The position numbers and the translations under genes were made by a program. Positions 45,352-54,631 of a stretch of DNA of 64,000 nucleotides are shown here, in pieces. Under the pieces are notes generated by a model, which saw only the letters and a list, made by a program, of their open reading frames with translations, was not told where the DNA came from and ran no database searches. The first letter of the stretch is position 1; every line of letters begins with the position of its first letter. The DNA comes from Amycolatopsis sp. NBC_01488. Its GTDB lineage: Bacteria; Actinomycetota; Actinomycetes; Mycobacteriales; Pseudonocardiaceae. The stretch lies in assembly GCF_036227105.1 (NCBI RefSeq), contig NZ_CP109434.1, positions 5,737,001 to 5,801,000 of the forward strand. Direction: 5' to 3'.

Positions 45352-45577
45352 GGAAGCACCCTCCCCGGCTTCGGAACCCACCGTGGGACCTTCACAGAAC
45401 CGGCCGCGGTCGGCAATCGGCTGTCCGGGCGCAGAATCGGTCAGGTTCCGACTTTCGGCGGGTGGCGCGCGCGTCCTCCGCCGTGCGCACCCGCGGGCAT
45501 TGTGCGAGTTGTCCGGGTGATCAGCGCCACGTTACCGTCCGAAGCCGTAGGCACCGGCATCGAGCGAGGGGTCCGCC

Positions 45578-46081
45578 ATGAAGGTTTCCGACTGCCCTAC
45601 GACGCAGGTCGAAGTCCGCATCGCCGCGCGGCCGGCCGAGGTCTGGTCCTGGCTGCTGGACGTCGACCTGCCGGCCCGGTTCTCGACCGAGTTCCAGGGC
45701 GGCGGCTGGGTCGACGGGACCGAGCCCGGCCTGGGCGCGCGGTTCCGCGGCCGCAACTCCCACCCGGTCGCCGGGGAGTGGGAGACGGTCTCGACCGTGA
45801 CCGGCTACGAGCCGGAGCGGCTGTTCGCGTGGGCCGTGATGGACGTGACGAACCCGGCCGCGTCGTGGCGCTTCGAGCTCGTCCCCGACGGCGACGGCAC
45901 GATCCTGCGCCAGTGGGCCCAGATCGGCCCGGGCCCGTCCAACCTGACGACGATCATCGGCTCGATGCCCGAGCACGAGGAGGAGATCGTCGCGATGCGG
46001 CTCGGCGAGCTGCAGGGCAACATGCAGAAGACGGTCGAAGGCATCAAGGCCCTCGCCGAAAGCGGCGTCCACGCCGCCTAG
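45578..46081 (+). CDS. SRPBCC/START-fold protein
   Basis: 167 residues. Polyketide-cyclase/CoxG-like fold: VEVRIAARPAEVWSWLLDVD at the start, central GLGARFRGRN, WRFELVPDGDGTILRQW, and a long C-terminal helix (LGELQGNMQKTVEGIKAL). No signal peptide. ATG 45578 has GCGAGGGG upstream. It converges on the enoyl-CoA hydratase gene with a 4-base overlap. Ligand unknown. Confidence 0.85.
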   Translation: MKVSDCPTTQVEVRIAARPAEVWSWLLDVDLPARFSTEFQGGGWVDGTEPGLGARFRGRNSHPVAGEWETVSTVTGYEPERLFAWAVMDVTNPAASWRFELVPDGDGTILRQWAQIGPGPSNLTTIIGSMPEHEEEIVAMRLGELQGNMQKTVEGIKALAESGVHAA

Positions 46082-46818
46082 CGGAGTACCTCGTCCACAT
46101 AGGACTTGACGGCGGCGAGCGCCGCGGGGGACCGCCACAGACGTTCGACCTCCGGGTCGTCGGTGTGGCGGTGCTCGGCGATCCGCTCGTGGAACGGCTG
46201 GCGGATCTGGGCTTTCGTGTGCGCGAACGGCTCGGCGGGCAGCTCGGCGAGCCGGGTCGCGGCGGCCAGCGCGTGTTCGAACACCTCGGCCGGCGGCGCC
46301 AGTTCGTCGACCAGACCGCGGGCGAGGGCCTCCTCACCGCCGTACGTCGAACCCGAGTAGGTGAGCGATGGCAGCGGCGTCGTGCCGTACGCGCAGCGCA
46401 GGATCTCCAGCGCCGACAGCGGGAACGGCACCCCGACCAGCAGCTCGGTCACGCCGAGGGTGCCCGCCCCCAGCACGCGGTGGTCGCACGCGGCGGCGAG
46501 CACGGCGCCACCGGCGATGGCGTGCCCGTTCAGCGCGGCGACCACCGGACGCGGGAAGCCGAACACGGCCAGCAGCGCGTCCGAGAGCAGCGGCAGGAAC
46601 TCCGACACGTAGGCCGCGCCGCCGTCGTGGATCCGCTTGAGGTCGACGCCCGCGGAGAAGATGCGCCCGGTGCCGGTGAGCACCACCGCGCGGGCGTCCG
46701 CGACCTCCTCGAGCCGGATTACCAGTTCGCGGCAGGAATCGGTGTCCAGCGTGTTGCCGCGGCCGTGGTCGATCCGCAGCACGGCGATGTCGTGGTGGCT
46801 TTCCAGCGTGATCGGCAC
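46078..46818 (-). CDS. Enoyl-CoA hydratase/isomerase family protein
   Basis: 246 residues with the crotonase fold. Oxyanion-hole segments FSAGVDLKRI and NGHAIAGGAVLAAACDHRVL are present. The first catalytic Glu position is occupied in GVTELLVGVPFPLSALEI. GTG 46818 is chosen because TACGGT lies seven bases upstream and the sequence begins PITLESHHDIAVLRID. Reaction (hydration or isomerisation) cannot be assigned. Confidence 0.88.
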   Translation of the reverse strand: MPITLESHHDIAVLRIDHGRGNTLDTDSCRELVIRLEEVADARAVVLTGTGRIFSAGVDLKRIHDGGAAYVSEFLPLLSDALLAVFGFPRPVVAALNGHAIAGGAVLAAACDHRVLGAGTLGVTELLVGVPFPLSALEILRCAYGTTPLPSLTYSGSTYGGEEALARGLVDELAPPAEVFEHALAAATRLAELPAEPFAHTKAQIRQPFHERIAEHRHTDDPEVERLWRSPAALAAVKSYVDEVLR

Positions 46819-46837
46819 GCGCCCGACCGTACCGGGT

Positions 46838-47761
46838 TCAGCTGGTGATGTCCTTGCGTGCGAACCGCCGCCCGGCGTAGAGGAAGAACACCGTGCCGTA
46901 GATGACCGCCGAGAGCAGGCCACTGGCCAGGTTCGTCCAGTCCACGTCCGTCGAGATCAGGTCCATCCACGAGAACGCGTAGTGCGTCGGCAGGTAGTTG
47001 CGGAGGCCCTCCAGCGCCGTGATCTGGTCCAGGATCTGCGACAGGATCGCCACCAGCACCGCGCCGCCGACCGCGCCGAGCGGGGCGTCGGTCGACACGC
47101 TCAGCGCGAGCGCCAGCCCGGCCACCCAGGCCAGCTGCAGGATGATGTACACAGTGGACAGTGCGATGGCCAGCATGCTGTCGCCGAAGGACACCGCGTC
47201 GCCCGTCGGGCTGATCGCGTCGCCCGCGCCGTACCAGATCAGCCCGACGACCAGCGACATCACCGGCAGCAGGACGAGTGCGAAAGCCGACAGCAGCCCG
47301 GAGACGATCGCCTTCTGCCGCAGCACCCGCTGCCGCGGCACCGGGACCGCCAGCAGGTACTTCAGGCTCGACCACGACGCCTCGCTCGCGATCGTGTCGC
47401 CGAAGAACAGCGCGACGATCATCGGCAGCAGGAACGTCCCGGACACGAACAGCGCCAGCACGACGAAGTTCGGCGCGGACGCCGTCGCCAGGTCGACGAA
47501 CCCGCCGCTGCGCCGGTTCGGGTTGGACTGACCCAGCTCGAACGCGATCACCAGGATGAACGGCAGGATCGCGACGAACCCGAGCAGGAACTGCGTGCGC
47601 CGCCGCTTGAGCTGGCGCCGCAGCTCGACGCCGAGCCGCAGCGTCCGCCGGGCGCTGTAGCCCTCGACGGCGCCGTCCGGCCCGACGCCGGCGTGCTCGT
47701 GCGACGCGACGTCGCTCAGCTCGTCGAGCGCGTGCGGATCGGTGTGGACACCCTCACTCAC
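46838..47761 (-). CDS. ABC-2 type transporter permease partner of the fusion protein
   Basis: 307 residues. About 55 hydrophilic residues precede six hydrophobic segments typical of ABC-2 permeases (FLLGFVAILPFILVIAFELG, FGDTIASEASWSSLKYLLA). GTG 47761 overlaps the stop of the hydrolase/ATPase gene (GTGA), so the two are translationally coupled. With the upstream ATPase domain it would form an exporter or envelope-remodelling complex. Confidence 0.88.
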   Translation of the reverse strand: MSEGVHTDPHALDELSDVASHEHAGVGPDGAVEGYSARRTLRLGVELRRQLKRRRTQFLLGFVAILPFILVIAFELGQSNPNRRSGGFVDLATASAPNFVVLALFVSGTFLLPMIVALFFGDTIASEASWSSLKYLLAVPVPRQRVLRQKAIVSGLLSAFALVLLPVMSLVVGLIWYGAGDAISPTGDAVSFGDSMLAIALSTVYIILQLAWVAGLALALSVSTDAPLGAVGGAVLVAILSQILDQITALEGLRNYLPTHYAFSWMDLISTDVDWTNLASGLLSAVIYGTVFFLYAGRRFARKDITS

Positions 47762-50619
47762 GACTCTTCTCCGACCAGTTGCAGGAACGCGTCTTCCAGC
47801 CGGCGCCGAGGCCCGGCCTGCTCGACCGCGACGCCGGCGCGGACCAGGGCCGCGACCGCCTCGGCGCGCGGCAGCCCGTCGAGGCTGGCGTGCACGAGGT
47901 CGCCGTCGACGTCGACCGCGGTGACCCCGCCGACGGCCTTCAGCGCCGCCGCGGCCGCCGCCGGGTCGTCGACCCGGAACGTCGCCTCGCCGCCCGCCGC
48001 GGCCAGCTCGCCGACTTCGCCCGAGGCGACCAGCGAGCCGCGGTGCATGACCACGACGTGCGTGCAGGTCTGCTCGACCTCGGCCAGCAGGTGGCTGGAC
48101 ACCACCACCGTGCGGCCGGTCGCGGCGTACCGCTTCAGCACCTCGCGCATCTGGTGGATCTGCGGCGGGTCGAGCCCGTTGGTCGGTTCGTCGAGCACCA
48201 TCAGCTCCGGGAGGCCGAGCATCGCCTGCGCGATCGCCAGCCGCTGCCGCATGCCCTGGCTGTAGGTCCGCACGCGCCGATCGATCGCCGTGCCGAGCCC
48301 GGCGATCTCCAGCGCCTCCGCGAAGTGCGCCTTCTCGGCCGGACGCCCGGTCGCGGCCCAGTACAGCTCGAGGTTCGCCCGGCCGGACAGGTGCGGCAGG
48401 AACCCGGACCCCTCGACGAACGAGCCGATCCGCGAGAGCACCGGAGCGCCGGGGGTGATCTTGTGGCCGAAGACCCGGATGGTGCCTTCGGTCGGGGTGA
48501 TCAGGCCCATCAGCATCCGGAGCGTGGTCGTCTTGCCCGCGCCGTTCGGCCCGAGCAGGCCGAGCACCTGGCCCGGCTCGACGCGGAAGGAGAGGTCCTT
48601 CACCGCGACGAAGCCGCCCGGGTACTGCTTGCGCAGCCCCTCGATGACCAGCGGCGTGGGGCCCAGCTCCGGGTCGACGTCGGTGGCGCGGCGGCGCCGC
48701 AGCGCCGCGAACAGCACCGCCACGATGCCGATCGCCAGCGTCACGCCGATGCCGACCAGCTGCCCGACCGGGGCCGGCGAGCCGACGGAGGTCCCGGGTA
48801 CGACCGGCACGGCCAAAGCTGTGCCGCCGGCCAGCGCGACCCGGAACACCGCGGGCGCGGCCGGCGTCGCGAACGCCTGGTCGGTGGTGCCGACGACCAG
48901 CCGCAGCGAGTGGCCGCCCTCGATCGGCCGGACGATGCCGGGCAGCGTCACGGTGACCTCGACCGGCGTGCCGTCGGCGGGCAACCCGCTCACGCGGAAC
49001 GGCGCGATCGCGTTGGCCGGCAGCACCCGGGAGCCGTCCTGGCCGACGTCGTAGAGCTTCGCGAACAGGACCGCGTCCGGCTGCGGGTGCGCCGGGTCCG
49101 CGGCGACCTGCAGCCGCACGGTCGAAGCGCCGCTGACGACGACCTGCGCGTCCACCGGCGCGGTGGTGAACTGCGCGGCCTGGCCCGGCGGGTCGTTGCT
49201 GAACAGCGCGCCCAGCCGCGACGTGCTGCTCGCGACGCCGTTGAGGCCGGGGATCCCGCTCACCGCCGAGGGGTTCGCGCCCGCCGGGCGGACGATCGCC
49301 TGCGCGGGACCGCTCATCGCGAGCAGCCGCCGTTCGGTGGCCGGGCCGGTGAGCCCGGGGTAGGCGGCCGCGGTGACCGTGCGGACCGAGGGCGTCCCGT
49401 TGGCGCGCAACGTGCCCTGGACGTCGTAGCTGAACCCGGTGCCCGGGTCGCCGCCGTCGACCGCCGTCCAGAGGAAGTCGGCGATCTTCGCGCGCAGCTG
49501 CGGTCCCGGCTTGCCGCCGTCGTGGCCGCCGGTGTACCAGATCGTCCGCACCTTGCCGCCCGCCGCGGTGATCTGCCGCGCGGTGGCGTCGGACTGGTCG
49601 AGGCTGAAGAGGGTGTCGCTTTCGCCCTGGACGAGCAGGGTCGGCACGGTGATCTTGCTCGTCACCGACACGGGGGAGACGCGGCGCAGCAGGTCGACGC
49701 TCGCCTGGCTCGCCTGCCCGGTGGTGCCCAGCTCGGTGTAGGCGCGGCAGACGGCGGCGGTGAACCGGCCGCACGGGTCGGCCGGCCCGCTCTGGCGGCC
49801 ACCACCGGCGCCCTGCGGTGTGGGAACGGCTGCCGCCGCACCCCCGGTGGCGCCGGCGGACCCCGCGTCCGTCTCCTGCCCGGCTTCCGGCGCCTCGGCC
49901 GACGGCGAGCCGCTCGCCGCGGCGCCCGACCCGGCCGAGAAGAAGATGCCGGCCCAGCTCTTCTTGAACACGCCGTCGGTCGCGAAGGCCCCGGCGGCCG
50001 GTGTGCCGGAGGCCTGCAGGCCGGGCGTGGCCGCGTTCGGGACCAGGCCCTGCGCGAGGTCGTTGTAGGTGATCACCGGCGCGACCGCGTCGACGCGCTT
50101 GTCCGTGCCGGCCAGCAGCAGCGAGAGCGCGCCGCCGTAGGAGGCGCCGGTGACGGCGACCTTCGGGTCGCCCTTGGCGTCGGTCGTCACCTGGTGCTGC
50201 GCGACGAGCCGGTCGATCAGGCGGCTCGCGTCGGCGACCTCGCCGTCCGGGTCGTTGAGCCCGATCTTGCCGGTGCTCTTGCCGAACCCGCGCGCGGACC
50301 ACGTCATGACGACGAAGCCCTTCCGCGCGAGCTCCCGGGCGTCGTCGGCGACGCTGGTCTTGTCGCCGCCGAAGCCGTGCGCGAGCAGCACCGCGGGGGC
50401 GGGCACGGTGGCGGGCAGGTAGGTGGTCGTGTCGATCTGGACCTGCTGCGCCGAGCCGGGGGCGGCGGGCATGGCGATCATCGCGTCCTGCGTGGACACC
50501 GGCGCGGGCGCGGCGGGCCGGGTGATCCAGAAGACCGCGCCGGCGGCCAGGACCACGACGACGGCAGTGAGCGCGGTGAGGCGGGCTCCGCGGGTGCGCG
50601 GGAGCGGGAGTCGGGGCAC
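47758..50619 (-). CDS. Extracellular alpha/beta hydrolase fused to ABC ATPase
   Basis: 953 residues in one frame. A membrane segment (15-33) leads to an alpha/beta hydrolase of the S15/CocE type: Ser160 in VTGASYGGALS, Asp335 in QGESDTLFSL, His366 in WYTGGHDGGKPG, with a Gly/Ala-rich insert at ~228-280. Residues ~385-605 are the C-terminal jelly-roll (X-Pro dipeptidyl-peptidase C-like). A second membrane segment (~621-641) leads to a complete ABC ATPase (~655-895): GPNGAGKTTTLRM, YSQGMRQRLAIAQ, MVLDEPTNGLDP, VSSHLL. Predicted topology puts the hydrolase outside and the ATPase inside. Coupled to the ABC-2 permease downstream. Confidence 0.85.
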   Translation of the reverse strand: MPRLPLPRTRGARLTALTAVVVVLAAGAVFWITRPAAPAPVSTQDAMIAMPAAPGSAQQVQIDTTTYLPATVPAPAVLLAHGFGGDKTSVADDARELARKGFVVMTWSARGFGKSTGKIGLNDPDGEVADASRLIDRLVAQHQVTTDAKGDPKVAVTGASYGGALSLLLAGTDKRVDAVAPVITYNDLAQGLVPNAATPGLQASGTPAAGAFATDGVFKKSWAGIFFSAGSGAAASGSPSAEAPEAGQETDAGSAGATGGAAAAVPTPQGAGGGRQSGPADPCGRFTAAVCRAYTELGTTGQASQASVDLLRRVSPVSVTSKITVPTLLVQGESDTLFSLDQSDATARQITAAGGKVRTIWYTGGHDGGKPGPQLRAKIADFLWTAVDGGDPGTGFSYDVQGTLRANGTPSVRTVTAAAYPGLTGPATERRLLAMSGPAQAIVRPAGANPSAVSGIPGLNGVASSTSRLGALFSNDPPGQAAQFTTAPVDAQVVVSGASTVRLQVAADPAHPQPDAVLFAKLYDVGQDGSRVLPANAIAPFRVSGLPADGTPVEVTVTLPGIVRPIEGGHSLRLVVGTTDQAFATPAAPAVFRVALAGGTALAVPVVPGTSVGSPAPVGQLVGIGVTLAIGIVAVLFAALRRRRATDVDPELGPTPLVIEGLRKQYPGGFVAVKDLSFRVEPGQVLGLLGPNGAGKTTTLRMLMGLITPTEGTIRVFGHKITPGAPVLSRIGSFVEGSGFLPHLSGRANLELYWAATGRPAEKAHFAEALEIAGLGTAIDRRVRTYSQGMRQRLAIAQAMLGLPELMVLDEPTNGLDPPQIHQMREVLKRYAATGRTVVVSSHLLAEVEQTCTHVVVMHRGSLVASGEVGELAAAGGEATFRVDDPAAAAAALKAVGGVTAVDVDGDLVHASLDGLPRAEAVAALVRAGVAVEQAGPRRRLEDAFLQLVGEES

Positions 50620-50786
50620 GAGACGAACCTATTTGAGGCTTGCTGAGAATGCCGCCCGGGCCTCACAGCGATCACACCCCAGAGACCACCTGGTGGACCG
50701 AGGTGACCGAAATTACAGGACCAACCCGGTGACGTGGGCGATTCCGGCTGGCGCTCGGCCGGGGAGAACCGGCAAACTGGACGCGC

Positions 50787-50886
50787 TGTGAGGGGAGTAT
50801 TCCTTCGCGGCGGTGTCGTCAGCACGGGGTCAGCGCCCCCGGCACCGTCGGCCGGTGGTGCCACCGGCGGAAGAGACCTCCGGTTA
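50787..50886 (+). ncRNA. yybP-ykoY (Mn2+) riboswitch
   Basis: The leader of the TerC gene carries the conserved elements of this class in order: GGGGAGTA (50792-50799), GTCGTCA (50815-50821), GGTGGTGCCACCGGCGGAAG, and GAGACCTCCGGT (closing strand, to ~50884). Mn2+ binding by this class usually turns on Mn exporters. It ends about 36 bases before the ATG, so control of translation start or transcription read-through is possible. The rest of the 50620-50921 gap shows only promoter space. Confidence 0.88.
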
Positions 50887-50921
50887 GTTGCTCATGCGCA
50901 CTATCCGGAGGTTCTGGTTCC

Positions 50922-51884
50922 ATGACTGTCCCCCTGTGGCTGTGGATCGCCACGATCGGTGGCCTGCTCGCGCTCATCGCGCTGGATCTGGTCATCGTCG
51001 ACCGCAAGCCGCACGAAGTGACCACGGGGGAAGCCGCCCGCTGGGTGATCTTCTACGTCTCGTGCGCGGTGCTCTTCGGCGCCGGCGTGTGGTTCTTCGC
51101 CGGGCACGACCCGGGCGTCGAGTTCTTCACCGGGTACATCACCGAGTACTCGCTGAGCGTCGACAACCTGTTCATCTTCATGATCGTCATGACGTCGTTC
51201 AAGGTGCCCGCCATCCACCAGCACCGGGTGCTGCTCGTCGGCATCCTGCTCGCACTGGCCATGCGCAGCGTCTTCATCGCGGTCGGCGCCGCGCTCATCG
51301 AGCAGTTCGTCTGGGTGTTCTTCCTCTTCGGCGCGGTGCTCGTGTGGACCGCGATCAGCATGCTGCGCGGCAAGGGCGGCGACGAGGAGTACCACGAGAA
51401 CGCCCTCACCCGGCAGGTCCGGAAGGTCGCCCCGGTGACCGACGACTACCACGGACACCACTACACGGTGAAGCTGAACGGCAAGCGGATGATCACGCCG
51501 ATGCTGCTGGTGATCGTGGCCATCGGCTCGGCGGACCTGCTCTTCGCGGTCGACTCGATCCCGGCGATCTTCGGCATCACGCAGGAGGCGTTCCTCGTCT
51601 TCACCGCCAACGCGTTCGCGCTGATGGGCCTGCGGCAGCTGTATTTCCTGCTCGGCGGGCTGGTGACGAAGCTGGTCTACCTCACCTACGGCCTCGCGGT
51701 GATCCTCGCCTTCATCGGCGCGAAGCTGTTCCTGCACGCGCTGCACGAGTACCACGTCGTGCCGGACTGGCTGGACATCTGCAACTGGATCTCCCTGGGC
51801 GTGATCGTCGTCGTGCTGACCATCACCACGGTGGCCAGCCTGGCGAAGGCGCGGCGCGACGAGCGCAAGCGGGTCGCGGCGTGA
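50922..51884 (+). CDS. TerC/Alx-family membrane protein, probable Mn2+ exporter
   Basis: 320 residues, about eight membrane segments. The TerC signature is clear: SLSVDNLFIFMIVM and later ADLLFAVDSIPAIFGI, each with the conserved acidic residues, plus a His-rich cytoplasmic loop (DDYHGHHYTVKLNG). Alx/TerC proteins export manganese. The upstream yybP-ykoY riboswitch supports the same role here. The start is at ATG 50922 with CCGGAGG eleven bases upstream. Confidence 0.93.
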   Translation: MTVPLWLWIATIGGLLALIALDLVIVDRKPHEVTTGEAARWVIFYVSCAVLFGAGVWFFAGHDPGVEFFTGYITEYSLSVDNLFIFMIVMTSFKVPAIHQHRVLLVGILLALAMRSVFIAVGAALIEQFVWVFFLFGAVLVWTAISMLRGKGGDEEYHENALTRQVRKVAPVTDDYHGHHYTVKLNGKRMITPMLLVIVAIGSADLLFAVDSIPAIFGITQEAFLVFTANAFALMGLRQLYFLLGGLVTKLVYLTYGLAVILAFIGAKLFLHALHEYHVVPDWLDICNWISLGVIVVVLTITTVASLAKARRDERKRVAA

Positions 51885-51936
51885 GTTCCGCCGAAGGTCG
51901 TTCGCAGGGCTAAGGATTTCCGGTACCGTCGAGGAC

Positions 51937-53880
51937 GTGCGTCCTGCCGACATCGAAGCCCTCGTCGTCCCCGGCCGTCCCGCGTTGCGCGGGAACCTGC
52001 TGCTCACCGCGCTGAAGAAGCCTGACCTGGAGACGAACGCCGCGCACTGTTCGCTGCGGCGCGTCTCGCTCGAGGGCGGCGAGAGCGCGTGGACGCACGG
52101 TCCGCGCGACTCGGCGCCCGCGATCTCCCCGGACGGGCGCTGGGTCGCGTTCCTCCGCGCCGGGGACGGCAAGGGCGCCGACGGCAGCCCGCAGCTGCAC
52201 GTCATGCCGGCCGACGGCGGTGAGGCGCGCCGGCTGACGTCGCTGCACCTCGGCGCCGGCGAGCCGGTGTGGGCGCCGGACTCCCGGCGGATCGCCTTCA
52301 CCGCGCGCGTCCCCGACGCCGGCCGGTACGGCACGCCGGACGCCGACGACGAGACGCCGGAGCCGGCCGCGGAGGCCCCGCGCCGGATCACGCGCATGGA
52401 CTACCGGATCGACGAAATCGGGTTCCTGCGCGACCGGATGCAGCGGCTGTTCGTCGTCGACGCCCTCGAGGAAAGCCCTTCCGAGCCCGAGCCACTGACC
52501 GGCGACGGCTTCGACGCGACGCACCCGGTCTGGACGCCGGACGGCACCCGCGTGGTCTTCACCGCGCCGCCGGACTGGGGCGCGGCCGAGAGCGACCACC
52601 GCGACGTCTGCGCGATCTCCGCCGAGGGCGGCGAACCCGAGGTCCTCGTGCGGGGCGAGGGCTTCTGCGAGCGTCCGGCGTTCGCCGCCGACGGCACGTT
52701 GTTCTACTTCGGACAGTCCTTCGCCGAGCACCGCGAAGCCGCGATGACCGGCCTGTACGCGGCGATGCCCGAGTTCGGCGCCGGCCCGGTGAAGGCGCGC
52801 CGCCTCACCGACATCGAAACCGTGGACTGCGAGGCGTCGGCGGGCCCGCCGGCCCCGCGCGGCGGCGACGTGCTCGTGGCCGTCCGCAACCGCGGCGCGG
52901 TGGAGCTGCGTGCGGTCGCCGTCGACGCCGCGGACGCCCCGCTCGCCGACCTGCCGGTGGTCTACGCGGACCGCGCGGCGCTCCGGTCGTTCACGCTGGA
53001 CGGCTCGGTGCTGGCCGCGGTGATCGCCACGCCGTCCAGCTCGGGCGACGTCGTGGTGCTCGACGGCGGCGGCGCGCGGGAGCTGACGGACTACTCGAAG
53101 CCGTTGCGGGACAAGGGCATCCGGCCGATGGTCGAGCTGGAGACCACGGCCCCGGACGGCTACCCGGTGCACGGCTGGCTGGTGCTGCCCGAGGGCGACG
53201 GCCCGCACCCGGTGCTGCGCGTGGTGCACGGCGGTCCGTTCACCCAGCAGGACTGGGCGGTGTTCGACGAGGCGCAGGTGTACGCCGCGGCGGGCTACGC
53301 GGTGGTGCTCGGCAACCCGCGCGGGTCGGCGGGCTACGGCCAGACCCACGGCCACGCGATCACCGAGGCCTTCGGCACGGTCGACGTCGACGACGTCCTG
53401 GCGCTGCTGGACAAGGCGCTGGAGCGGCCGGACCTCGACGCCTCGCGCGTCGGCATCATGGGCGGGTCGTACGGCGGGTTCATGACGAGCTGGCTGGCGG
53501 CCCACCACGGCGACCGGTTCAAGGCGGCGTGGAGCGAGCGCGCGGTCAACGCGTGGGACTCGATGGTCGGCAGCTCCGACATCGGCTACTTCTTCGTCGA
53601 CGCCTACATCGGCTCGTCGCCGGAGGTGCAGCGCGATCGTTCGCCGCTCACGTATGCGGCGCAGATCAAGATCCCGTTCGCGGTGGTGCATTCGGAGCAG
53701 GATTGGCGCTGTCCGCTGGAGCAGGCGCAGCGGATGTTCGTCGCGCTGCGGCGGGCGGGCGCGCCGGCGGAGTTCCTGCTGTTTCCCGGCGAGGGGCACG
53801 AGCTGTCCCGCTCGGGCCGCCCGCGGCACCGCGTCCAGCGCTTCGAAGCGATCCTCGAATGGTGGGGGCGGCACCTGTAG
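51937..53880 (+). CDS. S9-family prolyl oligopeptidase-type peptidase
   Basis: 647 residues. The N-terminal two thirds is a beta-propeller with WD-like/TolB strands (ISPDGRWVAFLRAGDG, WTPDGTRVVFTAPPD). The C-terminal hydrolase has Ser in IMGGSYGGFMTSW, Asp in VHSEQDWRCPLEQ and His in FPGEGHELSRSG. No signal peptide, so cytoplasmic acyl-aminoacyl or dipeptidyl peptidase activity is likely. GTG 51937 follows TACCGT by seven bases (leaderless). Confidence 0.94.
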   Translation: MRPADIEALVVPGRPALRGNLLLTALKKPDLETNAAHCSLRRVSLEGGESAWTHGPRDSAPAISPDGRWVAFLRAGDGKGADGSPQLHVMPADGGEARRLTSLHLGAGEPVWAPDSRRIAFTARVPDAGRYGTPDADDETPEPAAEAPRRITRMDYRIDEIGFLRDRMQRLFVVDALEESPSEPEPLTGDGFDATHPVWTPDGTRVVFTAPPDWGAAESDHRDVCAISAEGGEPEVLVRGEGFCERPAFAADGTLFYFGQSFAEHREAAMTGLYAAMPEFGAGPVKARRLTDIETVDCEASAGPPAPRGGDVLVAVRNRGAVELRAVAVDAADAPLADLPVVYADRAALRSFTLDGSVLAAVIATPSSSGDVVVLDGGGARELTDYSKPLRDKGIRPMVELETTAPDGYPVHGWLVLPEGDGPHPVLRVVHGGPFTQQDWAVFDEAQVYAAAGYAVVLGNPRGSAGYGQTHGHAITEAFGTVDVDDVLALLDKALERPDLDASRVGIMGGSYGGFMTSWLAAHHGDRFKAAWSERAVNAWDSMVGSSDIGYFFVDAYIGSSPEVQRDRSPLTYAAQIKIPFAVVHSEQDWRCPLEQAQRMFVALRRAGAPAEFLLFPGEGHELSRSGRPRHRVQRFEAILEWWGRHL

Positions 53881-53922
53881 CTCGCTTCGCCGCGGGGCGC
53901 CCGCACCCACCCGTCCTGAGGC

Positions 53923-54579
53923 TCAGTTCAGCAGCGTGTAGTTCAGCTCTTCGCACACGCGGCCCAGCGGGACGTCCAGGCCCGGGTGGTCCAGCGGCAG
54001 CAGCACGTCCGGCGCGATCGGCAGCGCCGCGCCCGCCGGCGGGTCCCACAGGCAGATCGCCGGGTCACCCGAGTCCATCGAGGAGCGGTACCAGAGGCCG
54101 TCGAGGTCGCTGAACGCGCCGCGGATCGCGCGGGCCCACGCCTGCGTCAGCTTCTTCGGCCCGCTCGAGATCTCCTGCGACGCCCCCACCCGCGTCGGCC
54201 ACAGGCCGGTCAGGTCGAGCAGGCGCAGCGTGCGCGTCGGGCGGACGACGACCAGGCGCGGCCCACGCGTGCGGCGGTCGACCGACGAGCTGGTCTGGAA
54301 GACCTCGGCGATCGACGTGCGCACCGTGAGGCCGAAGTAGAGGACCCCGTTCGCGGGGTCGGTGACCGGCGCGCCGCCGCGGCCGGGCGACTGCTGGTCG
54401 AACCGGCCGTGCGGGAGCGGGCCGGTGTAGCGGAACGAGTTCCACTGCTGGGGGTGGTTGCCGTGCGCGGTGAAGATCCGGACGAGCCTGGTCGCGGGCT
54501 GGACCGTCACCACGTCGCTGGCGCGGTTCAGCTGCCGGACCAGGACGGATCGGGCGGGCGGCAGCGGGAGCCGGGCCAT
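53923..54579 (-). CDS. RES-domain toxin (NAD+ phosphorylase-like)
   Basis: 218 residues. RES-domain pattern: Arg in TRLVRIFTAHG, then FRYTGPLPHGRFD, LYFGLTVRTSIAEVFQ with the conserved Glu, LLDLTGLW, and the late YRSSMDSGDPAIC with the Ser. RES toxins such as MbcT and ParT consume NAD+ or modify proteins. ATG 54579 is chosen as the last Met before the fold. The antitoxin gene lies directly upstream (52-base gap), the usual order for Xre-RES systems. Confidence 0.85.
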   Translation of the reverse strand: MARLPLPPARSVLVRQLNRASDVVTVQPATRLVRIFTAHGNHPQQWNSFRYTGPLPHGRFDQQSPGRGGAPVTDPANGVLYFGLTVRTSIAEVFQTSSSVDRRTRGPRLVVVRPTRTLRLLDLTGLWPTRVGASQEISSGPKKLTQAWARAIRGAFSDLDGLWYRSSMDSGDPAICLWDPPAGAALPIAPDVLLPLDHPGLDVPLGRVCEELNYTLLN

Positions 54580-54631
54580 GGGTCGGGGGTGGTCCGTCCT
54601 TGTCGGTGATCTTGCTCGGGGACGCTCCAGC

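Noticed and set aside
46838..50302. A 1154-codon frame running through the hydrolase-ATPase gene into the ABC-2 permease
   Set aside because: Only its last part (from 47761) is a real protein, the permease. The rest is an out-of-frame Arg/Gly-rich shadow of the fusion gene.
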